64,000 nt of DNA, from the NCBI RefSeq assembly GCF_024181225.1, contig NZ_CP051198.1:2108001-2172000 (forward strand), written 5' to 3'. The stretch is from Treponema sp. OMZ 787 (GTDB taxonomy: Bacteria > Spirochaetota > Spirochaetia > Treponematales > Treponemataceae). The notes beneath the pieces were generated by a model. It saw only the letters and a program-made list of their open reading frames with translations. It was not told the DNA's origin and did no database searches. The translations under genes and the position numbers were made by a program. How positions within the stretch are numbered: the first letter of the stretch is position 1; each line of letters opens with the position of its first letter. Positions 27,243 through 36,615 of this stretch are shown here, one piece after another.

Positions 27243-29342
27243 TTATTTATCGGATGCTTTTTTCTTGGCTGCCTTAGGTTTCTTTAAAGTTTCTTTTTTC
27301 TCTTTTACGGAAGAATCTTTTTTTAAGGCCGTTTTTGTTTCAGACTTTTTCGATGAGGAAGCCGAGCTGCTCTTTTCTTTTGCAGAAGTCTCTGTCTTCT
27401 TCTCTTGGGCCTTTTTAATCAGGGATTTTTTTTCTGTAAGTTCTTCGGCAGAAAGAGCTTCGCGTAACGAAAGGCGCACTCCTTGAGCTTTTAAGCCCTT
27501 CTCGGCAAAGGAGTCGGCCTTAAATTCTTCTTCTATCTTTTTTACGCGCGGTTTCGGCGCATAGTTGAGCTTAAAAGAAAATTTAGGTTTGGTGCTTGCA
27601 AAGAGAACTTCGGTATTATCGGGAGCAAAAAGATAGTCCCTGTTTAGGATGTAGCCTTCTACCCTCGCCCTTTTTATATAGGCGTACTTTGTCTTGGAAT
27701 CGCGGTAAATTACCGTAAAAAGAACCTTTGAAAGTTCTTCTTTTTCGGCAAAACCGCAGTACCACATTCCCGTATCGACAAAGACGCGGTCGGGCACATC
27801 CATTACAGTGTAGACCCCGCTCTTTCTCAAAATAAATATACGGTCATAGGGGCTGACACGCAAGATCTCTTTTCCTGTGGTAACGGAGGTACCGAGATAG
27901 CCTGTTTCTTCATCATAGCGGAGGGCGGTATCCCTTGTTACGGCTTCTTTTACGTCAACCTTTGTAAAGCCCGTAATTTCGGTCTTGCGTTTAAATTCCT
28001 CTGCCGGAAGCTTGGCCGCAATTCCGTCCAAAACCGAAATAGCATAGCCCTTTAAATTCTTCAATAGTTTGGCTATTTCTTTTAAGCGGTTATTTATTTC
28101 TCTAACTTCTTCACGGTTTTTGTTTATATCGTAAAGAGAGATGCGGCGGATGGGGATTTTGAGCAATTTATCTACATCATCTTCGGTTACCTCACGGATT
28201 AATTCCTTTTTAAAGGGAACAAAGCCCTTGATAACCGCATTGATAACTCCTTCGGCCGTCTTCATCGTTTCAATCTTTTTGTATATGCGCTCTTCGATAA
28301 AAATGCGCTCAAGGGTGCGGAGGTGGAGGCGGTCTGTCAGCATGGCTTTTTCGTATTCAAGCTCATCCTTTAAAATCTGAACCAGCTGCTTGGCGTGATA
28401 TTTTATTATATCGGTTACGGTAATTTGAACCGGAAGGTTGTCCTTTATGACCAAGAGGTTGCAGGGAATCGACTGCTCGCATTCGGTAAAGGCATAGAGG
28501 GCATCGACCACATCGGCCGAGTAAACCCCTCTGGGGAGCTTTAACTCAATCTCGACCTTTTCGCCCGTGTAGTCGCTTATTTCGGAAATCTTAACCTTTC
28601 CGGCCTTTGAAGCAGTCTCTATGGAGTTAATCATGCTTTCGGTAGTGCTGCCGAAGGGAAGTTCCCTTATTACTATTCTTTTCTCGTCGGAGGTGTCGAG
28701 CTTGGCCCTAACCAATACCTTGCCCAAGCCGTCCTCGTATTCCGAAACATCGATCAAGCCTCCCGTGGGAAAGTCGGGGAAAAGAGCAAAGGATTTTCCG
28801 CTTAAAAAAGCTTTTTCTGCTTCTATTATTTCGAGGATGTTGTGGGGCAAAATCTTTGTGGACATACCTACGGCAATACCCTCGGCCCCAATAGCAAGCA
28901 CTACGGGGAGCTTGGCCCTAAAAGCTAAGGGCTCCTTGTTTCTTCCGTCATAAGAAACGGTATAATCGGTTATATGGGGATTATAAAAGATGGTCTTTGC
29001 AAATTCGTTTACGCGGCACTCTATGTATCGGGGAGCGGATGCCTCATCGCCTGTAAAAATATTTCCGAAGTTCCCTTGAGTATCTATAAAAAGTTCTTTT
29101 GAGGCAAGAACCACGAGGGCGTTTCCTATGGAAGCATCACCGTGAGGGTGGTACTTCATACAGTGACCGATAACGTTTGCCACCTTGTGAAACTTCCCGT
29201 CATCCATCTCAAAAAGAGAATGTAAAATTCTCCTTTGAACGGGCTTTAAACCGTCCTCAAGGTCGGGAATGGCCCTGTCGCGGATAACATAACTTGCATA
29301 TTCCAAAAAATTCTTATTAAAAAGACTTTCAATATAATCCAT
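27243..29342 (-). CDS. parC: Type II topoisomerase subunit A (ParC/topoisomerase IV-like)
   Basis: A 699-residue DNA-cleaving subunit. DLEDGLKPVQRRILHSL, KYHPHGD and catalytic Tyr in APRYIECR are present. There is no GyrA-box, favouring a topoisomerase IV-type subunit. The C-terminal domain is short and ends in a ~65-residue Lys/Ser/Ala-rich tail. In the quinolone pocket, the usual Ser after HPHGD is Ala (HPHGDAS) and the acidic residue four further is Asn. The ATG at 29342 has GAGGA upstream; a TTG at 29354 is rejected. No B subunit lies next to it here. Confidence 0.85.
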   Translation of the reverse strand: MDYIESLFNKNFLEYASYVIRDRAIPDLEDGLKPVQRRILHSLFEMDDGKFHKVANVIGHCMKYHPHGDASIGNALVVLASKELFIDTQGNFGNIFTGDEASAPRYIECRVNEFAKTIFYNPHITDYTVSYDGRNKEPLAFRAKLPVVLAIGAEGIAVGMSTKILPHNILEIIEAEKAFLSGKSFALFPDFPTGGLIDVSEYEDGLGKVLVRAKLDTSDEKRIVIRELPFGSTTESMINSIETASKAGKVKISEISDYTGEKVEIELKLPRGVYSADVVDALYAFTECEQSIPCNLLVIKDNLPVQITVTDIIKYHAKQLVQILKDELEYEKAMLTDRLHLRTLERIFIEERIYKKIETMKTAEGVINAVIKGFVPFKKELIREVTEDDVDKLLKIPIRRISLYDINKNREEVREINNRLKEIAKLLKNLKGYAISVLDGIAAKLPAEEFKRKTEITGFTKVDVKEAVTRDTALRYDEETGYLGTSVTTGKEILRVSPYDRIFILRKSGVYTVMDVPDRVFVDTGMWYCGFAEKEELSKVLFTVIYRDSKTKYAYIKRARVEGYILNRDYLFAPDNTEVLFASTKPKFSFKLNYAPKPRVKKIEEEFKADSFAEKGLKAQGVRLSLREALSAEELTEKKSLIKKAQEKKTETSAKEKSSSASSSKKSETKTALKKDSSVKEKKETLKKPKAAKKKASDK

Positions 29343-29529
29343 CTTTTTCCTCAAAAAAAAGTATCTTAAGATGATACACTAAAAGTGAAAATTTGTCTAC
29401 AAGAGCGGAAGCTGTCAATAAACCAACAAAGTATATGTAATTTTTAACTGTCTTCCATTAAAGCGTCTTTACGGGTATAATGCTCTTTTTGATATCAGAC
29501 GTACAAAGAACGTATAAAGTGAGGAATAC

Positions 29530-31245
29530 ATGAAACTATTTTTTAAATACTGCAAAGAAATTTGGAAAGAAAACAAACCCCTTGTTTCCCTCATATATTT
29601 TTTAACCATCCTCCTTGCCTGCGTTGAAATAACCCTGCCCCTCCTTTTTAAACTCTTCATCGATAAAACAAGGGAAGGAATTGGAGGCGGAACCTTTGCC
29701 CTATACATTTTTTTATATACATGCTGTTTATTGGCAGGAAACTTTTTAAATGTTTTTTGGTATCAACTATTGGACAAGGCGGGCGGAATAATCTTATTAC
29801 GTGTCAGGAATAATATTTTTAAGAGCATCGCAAATGCTCCTTTTCAAAAGATAAGCAATACAGGAAGGGAAAAGATTAAAAATATTTTATTCAATGATAC
29901 CATGAGCGTTTTTTCAAATCTCACGCTTTTCGGAATCAAGATCTTTTCAAATCTTTTAATGCTTGCCCTATTTTTAATTTTTGTTTCAGTCTTAAATCCT
30001 GCCTTGGGTGCTTTACTCCTTCTTATGTCGGGTGCAGGCTTTTTGATTTCTTTAGCGGCGAGAAAAACCATAAAGAAGAATTCTCAAAACGTAAATACAG
30101 AACTAAAAAAAACTAACGCCCTTACAAACTACTTTGTTGATTCGATAGAACTCTTTAAAACAAACGATTTGGAAGGCTACATTGAAGAAAAACATGAAAA
30201 ACTGCTTAAAAATTTTATCAAGATTGCCCGTAAGAATGATTTTATCCAAGTCTTTTTAAAAAATCTTTTGGCAAACATCAACATGGTTTTTACCCTCCTT
30301 GCCCTATCCTTGGTTATAGTCTTAGGTAAAAACACTTCGGCAGGAGACTTATTGTTTTTGTTTTTTATCTCGAACATGATATTTTCTTTCAGCACCCAGA
30401 CCGAGCAGCTGATATCGTCCTTTTATGCAAATCTTCCCGCATTTGAGCACATAGAAGAAATACTAAAACTCGGCAAAAAAGATTCGGAAGAAAAATTTTT
30501 AAAATGGGAAACATTGCAATCCCTTGCATTCGAAAATTTTTCCTTTTGCTATAATCAGGATAATGATAAAAAACCAAAAACCGCCCAAAGCCCCGAGCCT
30601 CTATTAAATAATTTCAATATGACTTTTTATCCGGGAGATAAGGTAAAAATCTGCGGCAAAAATGGAAGCGGAAAGTCCTCTCTTTTAAAACTTTTAGCGG
30701 GTCTTCTTGAAGCTTCAAGCGGTTCGATCCTCATCAATGGGAAAAATATAACGGAATACTCATCTCAATTTAAAAAGCATAAAATTCTTTATATAAGTCA
30801 GGATGAGTTCATTTTAAATGAAACAATCGAAAAATATTTTGAAGTTATAAAAACGGGCCTTACAGCGAAAGATATCACAAGCTTTTTAAAGACATGGGAT
30901 TTTTCAAAAACGAAAACCGATGAAGAGCTTTTAAATTTTATCCTCGAAGACAATGCAAAAAATATTTCAGGAGGCATGAGAAAAAAACTCCTCGCCCTAA
31001 AACTTTTTGCCCGTGCAAAGGAAGCCGATATCATACTCATAGACGAAATAGAAGCCGGAATGGATGTAGAAACCGTTAAGCGCTACCGCAGCGAAAGAAA
31101 CAAGATTTTAGGAAGTTCTCAAGAAAAGATAATTTTTGAGATTGCCCACACCGAAGATGAAGACGATTTTTTCACCTGCCTTCTTAAAATCGGTTCAGGG
31201 AAAGATATTAAATTAATAGACTGCATGACTACCACACAGTTTTAA
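29530..31245 (+). CDS. ABC exporter, fused membrane and ATPase domains
   Basis: A 571-residue half-transporter. Residues 1-310 hold six membrane helices (VSLIYFLTILLACVEITLPLLF, LFALIFV-type hydrophobic stretches). Residues ~330-571 hold the ATPase: Walker A GKNGSGKSSLLKLL, Q loop ISQDEF, signature NISGGMRKKLLALKLFA, Walker B ADIILIDEIEAGMD and His-switch IAHTED. The signature (ISGGM) and Walker B (IDEIEAG) deviate slightly from the LSGGQ/DEPT norm. Probably a homodimer. Substrate unknown. Its end overlaps the convergent PIN-toxin gene by 17 bp. Confidence 0.87.
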   Translation: MKLFFKYCKEIWKENKPLVSLIYFLTILLACVEITLPLLFKLFIDKTREGIGGGTFALYIFLYTCCLLAGNFLNVFWYQLLDKAGGIILLRVRNNIFKSIANAPFQKISNTGREKIKNILFNDTMSVFSNLTLFGIKIFSNLLMLALFLIFVSVLNPALGALLLLMSGAGFLISLAARKTIKKNSQNVNTELKKTNALTNYFVDSIELFKTNDLEGYIEEKHEKLLKNFIKIARKNDFIQVFLKNLLANINMVFTLLALSLVIVLGKNTSAGDLLFLFFISNMIFSFSTQTEQLISSFYANLPAFEHIEEILKLGKKDSEEKFLKWETLQSLAFENFSFCYNQDNDKKPKTAQSPEPLLNNFNMTFYPGDKVKICGKNGSGKSSLLKLLAGLLEASSGSILINGKNITEYSSQFKKHKILYISQDEFILNETIEKYFEVIKTGLTAKDITSFLKTWDFSKTKTDEELLNFILEDNAKNISGGMRKKLLALKLFARAKEADIILIDEIEAGMDVETVKRYRSERNKILGSSQEKIIFEIAHTEDEDDFFTCLLKIGSGKDIKLIDCMTTTQF

Positions 31246-31606
31246 CAGGATAATGAGGAATATTTATATCTTTTGTAATAAGAATAAGATTTTCAATTAT
31301 AGACTGTGCAATAATTAGACGATCAAAAGGATCGCTATGTATATTTGGAAGCTCTATTATTTTATCCAGATGTTTTGCTTTAATTTGTATAAGTGAAATA
31401 TCTTTTTCATAACACAGGTCTTCAATCTCCTGAACGGAAGAGGTCAAATCAAGTTTACCTATACTTTTCTTAATTACGATTTCCCATAGAGAAACAATAC
31501 TAAAAAAAATTTCATTCTCAGTGGTTATTATTTCAAGAGCTCTATTTGACAATTTAGGAGAATCCTTTAAAAACCACAACAACGTATGCGTATCGAGCAA
31601 ATACAT
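31229..31606 (-). CDS. PIN-domain toxin (VapC-type)
   Basis: A 125-residue PIN domain with all acidic sites: YLLDTHTLLW (Asp5), SLWEIVIK (Glu), DPFDRLIIAQ (paired Asp) and LITKD. VapC toxins are Mg-dependent ribonucleases, often cutting tRNA. Its ATG shares a base with the antitoxin stop (TAATG), the usual coupling. It is the DTHxLLW subclass typical of DUF2281-type antitoxin partners, distinct from the vapBC pair at 43.9 kb. Confidence 0.88.
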   Translation of the reverse strand: MYLLDTHTLLWFLKDSPKLSNRALEIITTENEIFFSIVSLWEIVIKKSIGKLDLTSSVQEIEDLCYEKDISLIQIKAKHLDKIIELPNIHSDPFDRLIIAQSIIENLILITKDINIPHYPVKTVW

Positions 31607-31812
31607 TAAATATATCCTTCAAAACATTCAGGCGTTTTATCAAAATCATCCGACATATAAAAAGAGCCTTTCAAACCACCCGGGGTTCTATAGACAGTTT
31701 TCTTTTTATTAGCATTATTCTTATATAACAAGAAATTAATATAATCAAAGACAGATTGTTGTTGTTCGATAGTCAGATTATTCATTTTCTTTTCTAAAGA
31801 AGAGTAAGACAT
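31606..31812 (-). CDS. Antitoxin of the PIN toxin pair (DUF2281-like)
   Basis: A 68-residue protein: MSYSSLEKKMNNLTIEQQQS followed by VFDYINFLLYKN and a C-terminal GGLKGSFYMSDDFDKTPECF, which matches the DUF2281/VapB-like antitoxin ending that lies on the PIN active site. CGGAGGG lies 5 nt upstream of ATG 31812, so the longer reading from 31839 is rejected. Autoregulation is usual for such pairs, but no clear operator was found here. Confidence 0.78.
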   Translation of the reverse strand: MSYSSLEKKMNNLTIEQQQSVFDYINFLLYKNNANKKKTVYRTPGGLKGSFYMSDDFDKTPECFEGYI

Positions 31813-31887
31813 AAAATCCCTCCGCATTAAGTGTAACATATTCTAAAAAAAAATACTATATAAAAACTAATTTTCAATTAAAATCAT

Positions 31888-31925
31888 AAAAAAAGCCCCC
31901 TGGCTCTAAAGGCAAGGGGGCTTTT
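31888..31925 (-). terminator. Rho-independent terminator after grdB
   Basis: A perfect 10-bp stem (AAAAGCCCCC with GGGGGCTTTT) and a 15-nt loop. Read on the minus strand the stem runs into eight T residues, a strong terminator 16 bp after the grdB stop. The opposite direction has a weaker T-run. Confidence 0.92.
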
Positions 31926-31941
31926 AGTTTAAAAAGCTAAA

Positions 31942-33237
31942 TTAAAAAACGGTTTGCTCGGAAACGGGTGTTTCAAGAGCTTTTAATGCTTTTTCAACAA
32001 GGGCGCGGCGGAGTTTTTTCTCATCTGCATCGTTCATTTTAGGATCACCGAGCGGGTGAGGAATAGCTACGGCCGGCACAATTCTGTTTGCACCAACAGT
32101 CTTTGAGATAGGAACAACAGTTGCAATATGTACTACCGGGAGATGTCTCTCGATTTCTTTAACCATCGTTGCACCGCAACGAGTACATGTGCCTCACGTG
32201 GAGGTAAGAATTACAGCCTGCACTCCGTCGTTCACAAGCTTTTGAACAAATTCTTCGGCAAATTTCTTTGAGCGCTTTACAGCGGTACCGTTTCCTACCG
32301 TTGTATAGTACTTGTCATGAAGCTTTCCGATCTTTCCCTCTTTTTCCATGTCACGCAAAACGTCTACCGGAAGAACTCGGTTAGGGTTTGCGTTACAATA
32401 GGTCGGGTCGTATCCGCCGTGAGCTGTTTCGCTGTCGGCTGATGAAAGAGCGGCCATACCTGCGATTGAGTATTCGCCGTAGTGTGAAGCGTTTGAGGCT
32501 TCGATGTGGTCGGGGTTACCCTTGGGTACAACACCGCCTGATGTTACCAATGCAACCTTTGCCTTGGAAATATCCTTAACAGCAGGCTGAGGAGGTACTC
32601 TGTCGAATACGGGCATCGGATATTCCGTTACGAACTCTTCACCCTTAATCTTCTTTATGAGCATATCAACAGCTCTCTTTGCACCTCTTTCTTCTGCAAA
32701 GTAGTTTTGGCGTACGCCTCTGGGTAAGAGACCTTCTTTTTCGGGGCAGCAAATTTTTTCGCCTGCCAAAAGTTTTTTAGCCAAAGCTCCGATAGCAGGA
32801 ACGGCTTCTCTCATGCTTACAGCAGAGTTGCCTGTCTTGATTGTATACATAAAGGCTTTGAATACATCATAACCGGGGTTTTCTTCATAGAGACCCGAAA
32901 TAGCGGGGATGCCGAGCTCAAAGGCAACCTTTGCTGCGTTACCGCAAGCCATACCGTATCGTCCGGCGTTAAATCCGGGACCGGCAATAAGAAGATCGGC
33001 TTTAGCATCTGTAAGAACCTTCTTAACAAAGGCAAGAGCTTCTTCTTCGTGCTCGTTAAAATAGTTATCACCGCAGATAATGGTCTTGACGATCTTTCCT
33101 GTATCTCCCAAGGCACCCTGAATTCCGGCACCGGGACCTGCTGTTCCGTCAATAACCTCCGGTTTGTAGTCAGCCATGTCTTCTCCGCCCTTTCCGGCAA
33201 AGAACTGATTGATATAATGAACAATTACTTTACTCAT
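31942..33237 (-). CDS. grdB: Glycine reductase component B, selenoprotein subunit
   Basis: A 431-residue protein with selenocysteine encoded by the TGA at 32194-32196 (residue 348). The frame continues unbroken after the TGA, and the residues around it read TST-U-GTCTRCGATM, the GrdB active-site motif. Upstream, HYINQFFAGKGGEDMADYKP and VVPKGNPDHIEASNA are typical of GrdB. GrdB binds glycine with the pyruvoyl subunit from GrdE and passes a carboxymethyl group to GrdA, yielding acetyl phosphate in Stickland fermentation. AAGGAG precedes the ATG; grdE ends 11 nt upstream. A strong terminator follows. GrdA, GrdC and GrdD are not in the window. Confidence 0.97.
32167..32196 (-). promoter_or_regulatory. 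SECIS-like hairpin for UGA recoding in grdB
   Basis: Just 3' of the UGA the minus strand forms CGTTGC-GGT-GCAACG (32167-32181), a perfect 6-bp stem with a three-base loop containing G. The loop lies about 19-21 nt after the UGA, within the distance bacterial SelB tolerates. Bacterial SECIS elements lie in the coding region directly after the Sec codon, as here. Confidence 0.72.
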
Positions 33238-33248
33238 AGCTTAACTCC

Positions 33249-34538
33249 TTATATTCCTCTTGCGCTAAGATTCCAGAATCCGAGCTCGTTTGTAGCACCG
33301 GTAATAACCTGAATTTCAGCTTCAATTGTTCCGTCGGCATGTAAACTTCCGTCCCAAGCACCTGCAATAACGTTTGCCTGCTTTACATCTCCGATGATGG
33401 TTTTCATCGGGGGAAGTTTTACAACAGCGTTTGCGTTTCCGTTAGAAACTACTGCATTTCCTAAGGGGTTTGAGTCTGCAAGAGACTGACTTGCACCGTC
33501 TTGACCGGCATATTCGTCGGTTACGAGAACGGTTTTGATACCCTTTTCTTCGATCTTGCGGCAGTTCATGATCAAGTCGGCATCGGGGTTTCCGAAACCT
33601 TCTTCAGAAACGATAACTGCATCGCAGCCGAGCATTTCGGCCAATTTTGCGGAAAGGTTAGAAGATCTTTCCTTGTCTGCAAGAGTTACGTTTTCGTTTG
33701 TAACGATTACACCCATGAAGTTGATATCTTTTCCGTGTCTCTTGTAGAGTTCATGGATAATGGGGCTGTTCTGGTGAACATAGGTCGGGTTTTTATCGCA
33801 GGCAGAAACGCAGTTACCGCTTACGATTGCACCGTCCATAACTTCTGTGGGGTACATGATTGTAGGAAGAATCTGCTTTACGTCGATACCGTAGTAGTAG
33901 GTGTCGTGTAAAAGACCCTGGCTCTGGAGCATGTAAACATAGCCTACCTTGGGAAGGTTGGGATATTGCTTAGCCTGCTCTACGAAGGGAAGTGTTTCGT
34001 AGGTTTCTACAGAAGCGGGTTTTACGTTTTTAGCAGCTTCTCCGAGATATCGGGCTGTTTTTAAGCCCATAAGGCGTAAGGCCTTTTCTTTGATAGCACG
34101 GGTAACATCGTCCTGAATCTTGCAATCAACAACGAGGTTAACGGTCTTTGAGAAGGGTGTATATTCAGCACCCGGGCCGCTCATGTCGATGATACCTTCC
34201 TGAAAACCTACAACGGTTCCGGTTGTAACTACAGCAGCACCCTTCAATACGTGGGTTTTACCTGCTCCAACAACAGCCTCTTCACCGGTAAAGAAACCGG
34301 GGAAGCAAACTCCGCTGCCTTCTACCTTGCATCTGGGTTCAAGAACATCTTTTACAGGGATAATTCGTGTCTCATCGCCGGGCTTTGCAATGTGCAATTC
34401 AACACCGGTTACAAGCGGATCTTCCTTGATAAGAGCCTCAAGTTCAGCTTTGTTTACTTCAAGGCATGTTCCATTAACAGCTGTTTTGTCGCCAAATTTC
34501 ATGTCGTTAATGGGTATAATACCTAATTCAAGTTTCAC
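33249..34538 (-). CDS. grdE: Glycine reductase component B, GrdE proprotein
   Basis: A 429-residue proprotein starting at GTG (34538) with a perfect AGGAGGT upstream. A longer in-frame reading upstream crosses the promoter and is rejected. The N-terminus KLELGIIPINDMKFG and ending GFWNLSARGI match GrdE. The maturation site is SGNCVSACDKN with Cys243: in the family the chain is cut before this Cys, which becomes the pyruvoyl group that forms a Schiff base with the amino substrate. It forms a two-gene operon with grdB. Glycine is the likely substrate; sarcosine and betaine reductases have related subunits. Confidence 0.95.
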   Translation of the reverse strand: MKLELGIIPINDMKFGDKTAVNGTCLEVNKAELEALIKEDPLVTGVELHIAKPGDETRIIPVKDVLEPRCKVEGSGVCFPGFFTGEEAVVGAGKTHVLKGAAVVTTGTVVGFQEGIIDMSGPGAEYTPFSKTVNLVVDCKIQDDVTRAIKEKALRLMGLKTARYLGEAAKNVKPASVETYETLPFVEQAKQYPNLPKVGYVYMLQSQGLLHDTYYYGIDVKQILPTIMYPTEVMDGAIVSGNCVSACDKNPTYVHQNSPIIHELYKRHGKDINFMGVIVTNENVTLADKERSSNLSAKLAEMLGCDAVIVSEEGFGNPDADLIMNCRKIEEKGIKTVLVTDEYAGQDGASQSLADSNPLGNAVVSNGNANAVVKLPPMKTIIGDVKQANVIAGAWDGSLHADGTIEAEIQVITGATNELGFWNLSARGI

Positions 34539-34587
34539 TTTTGACCTCCTATTATTTTTAGTCAATAGATTGATTACTTTGGGTTTT

Positions 34588-34616
34588 ATTATAGCAGGAA
34601 TTACATATATAGTCAA
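34588..34616 (-). promoter_or_regulatory. Promoter of grdE-grdB
   Basis: TTGACT (34611-34616), 17-nt spacer, TATAAT (34588-34593) on the minus strand, an almost perfect sigma-70 promoter. The leader of about 45 nt contains AGGAGGT before the GTG start. Confidence 0.8.
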
Positions 34617-34654
34617 TTCTAAAAATTGAATTTAAAGGATAAATAATTAAATTT

Positions 34655-35269
34655 TTATCGCTTGGAGTAAATGCAGCCGCAGTAATCCTGTCTGTAAAGG
34701 CCGTATTTTTTGCTTAAATTTATGGAGTCAAGGTAGCCGTTCCGTTTTTTAAAATCGCAGGTGAGCCATCTGCAATTTTCGTCTTCGAGAGAAAGACCGA
34801 TAGCATTAAGTTTTTCAGCATTTTTTAAGGGGCTTACCGATAGGGTTGTGGAAAAAAAATCGAACCCGTCCTTTTTAGCCCTTTCGGCCGTTTTTTTAAG
34901 CCTTAAAAGGTAGCATCTCATACATCTTTCCCCGCCTTCAGGACAATCCTCCAAACCTTCAGCAATTTTATGGAATTCCTGCGGGTCATAATCTTCCTTT
35001 ATTATCTCTATCTTATGAGAAGAGAGCTTTTCTTCATTATATATTGAAATAAGATGCCTTTGCTCTTGGGCCCTTTTTTCATATTCTTCGGAAGTGTCTA
35101 TATTGCTGTTATAATAGAAAATAGTAAGCTTAAAAAAAGGAGCGAGCTTTAATATAACGGAAGAACTGCAAGGTGCACAGCAGGAATGGAGCAGGAGAGT
35201 TTTATCGCTTGAGCCCAAATTTTTTATAGTCTCCTGCATGAGCCTGTCATAGTTTATTTTTTGCGTCAT
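34655..35269 (-). CDS. queH: Epoxyqueuosine reductase QueH
   Basis: A 204-residue protein with the QueH (DUF208) cysteine set: LLLHSCCAPCSS near residue 30, ERCMRCYLLRL near residue 100, and YCGCIYS at the C-terminus. QueH reduces epoxyqueuosine to queuosine in tRNA wobble positions and replaces QueG in many anaerobes. Its ATG overlaps the stop of the DHH phosphoesterase gene (ATGA). Confidence 0.93.
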   Translation of the reverse strand: MTQKINYDRLMQETIKNLGSSDKTLLLHSCCAPCSSSVILKLAPFFKLTIFYYNSNIDTSEEYEKRAQEQRHLISIYNEEKLSSHKIEIIKEDYDPQEFHKIAEGLEDCPEGGERCMRCYLLRLKKTAERAKKDGFDFFSTTLSVSPLKNAEKLNAIGLSLEDENCRWLTCDFKKRNGYLDSINLSKKYGLYRQDYCGCIYSKR

Positions 35270-36453
35270 GATTGCGGAATAAGGATTTTAACTCTTTTGG
35301 AAATCTTATCTACATAACCGGGAAGGTCTTTTATTTCCGTTCTGGGGAACCTAAAGCCTATTGCACCGGGATGGCCTCCGCCGTCCGTAATACTAAATTC
35401 ACTTAAAATAGGCCTTAAATCAATTCCCTTTACATCTCCTGATGCCCTTATTCTAAGCTGAATTTTATCGGAGATTTCCGCAGGATCAAAGTATGCCGAG
35501 ATACCTACTCCGCCGACCTTTTCGGCAATATTATCGGTAGCACGTTTTATAACACCCAAAAATTGATTATAATCAATACCCGAGCTTAAAGCATTGGACT
35601 GTTTTTCGTCTAAAATTATAACGCCGACACGGCCGTCATATGAAGTATTTTTCATTATTGACTCATAAAGCCTTGCATCTTCATCTGAAAGTTTTTCCAT
35701 CACATCCACAATCTCATTTACGGAACTTATGTTTTTAGAACCTTCATTAAATTGCTCATGAAGAATAGAATTGAACTTTTTTAAAAAATAATTATAAAAA
35801 GCCTTATCACGCCGCTTAAAAAGATAATTTCCCATTTTAGCATCCCCGATCATGCCTGTAAGCATAGCAAGAACTATGTTTCGGGAATATAACTCATTTA
35901 TACCGTATTTTTTAAGAATCTCCGGGCGTTTTTCGAGTTTTAAGCAGATCTGTCCTATTATTTCGCAGGTACTTGAAGCCCTCAATGTGAGTCTATAATC
36001 CACATCGCCTGAATAGTCCGCATCCGCGGCAAAGTGATGATCAATTTCAACCTTAGGCAGTTTTTTGTCCTTTAAAAAAACTTCAATATCATCATTTGAA
36101 GCTATCATATCGGGCTTAGGGGTATCCAAAATCACGACAACATCAGGACTTATCTTTTCAGTAACATCTTTAACAAACAAAGAAATAGAATTATATCTGC
36201 AAATTTCGGCAAAAAAAGACAGGTTATCGGGAACAAAATCCTCCAAAAAAATATTTACGGTCTTACCGAATTTGCGTAAAAAAAGGCCGAAAGCAACAAC
36301 AGAGGATATACAATCCTCATCGGCGTGCTTATGCCCTAAAAGCAAAAAGGATGATTTAGTATATATAAGATCAAAAATCCTTTCCATAACAGCATTTTTT
36401 CTGCCGATACTTATAGGTTTTATCTTTTTTATTTCACAATTATTACAACTCAT
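35266..36453 (-). CDS. DHH-family phosphoesterase (NrnA/RecJ-like)
   Basis: A 395-residue protein with DHH motifs LLGHKHADEDCISS, VVVILDTPKPD and KVEIDHHFAAD, and the DHHA1 ending GGGHPGAIGFRF. Members degrade nanoRNA, pAp or cyclic dinucleotide products with Mn2+; which one is unclear. The start chosen is ATG 36453; a GTG at 36471 would overlap the -10 box. TATACT ends 8 nt before this ATG with only a weak AAGG, so the message is probably leaderless. Cotranslated with queH. Confidence 0.82.
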   Translation of the reverse strand: MSCNNCEIKKIKPISIGRKNAVMERIFDLIYTKSSFLLLGHKHADEDCISSVVAFGLFLRKFGKTVNIFLEDFVPDNLSFFAEICRYNSISLFVKDVTEKISPDVVVILDTPKPDMIASNDDIEVFLKDKKLPKVEIDHHFAADADYSGDVDYRLTLRASSTCEIIGQICLKLEKRPEILKKYGINELYSRNIVLAMLTGMIGDAKMGNYLFKRRDKAFYNYFLKKFNSILHEQFNEGSKNISSVNEIVDVMEKLSDEDARLYESIMKNTSYDGRVGVIILDEKQSNALSSGIDYNQFLGVIKRATDNIAEKVGGVGISAYFDPAEISDKIQLRIRASGDVKGIDLRPILSEFSITDGGGHPGAIGFRFPRTEIKDLPGYVDKISKRVKILIPQS

Positions 36454-36461
36454 TGCCTTAC

Positions 36462-36489
36462 AGTATAGCACATTATATTAAAATATCAA
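36462..36489 (-). promoter_or_regulatory. Promoter of the DHH phosphoesterase gene, start-proximal
   Basis: Minus strand TTGATA (36484-36489), 16-nt spacer, TATACT (36462-36467). The ATG is at 36453, eight bases beyond. Predicted leader is 1-2 nt. Confidence 0.6.
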
Positions 36490-36615
36490 TATTCTTTTTA
36501 GTTTTTTTGCAAATATATCGAAAATTTTTATAAAATTCTTATCTTATTTAATGAATATTATCAAAAAAACAAAAAATTACTTGTAAAATATGGATTTTTA
36601 CAGTACTTTATATAT

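Noticed and set aside
27243-29342. DNA gyrase subunit A
   Set aside because: No GyrA box and a short C-terminal domain; a topoisomerase IV-type subunit fits better, though the exact pairing is not proven.
31942-32196. grdB as two genes or a pseudogene broken by a stop codon
   Set aside because: The UGA lies in the exact GrdB selenocysteine motif, the frame continues with conserved sequence and a SECIS-like hairpin follows.
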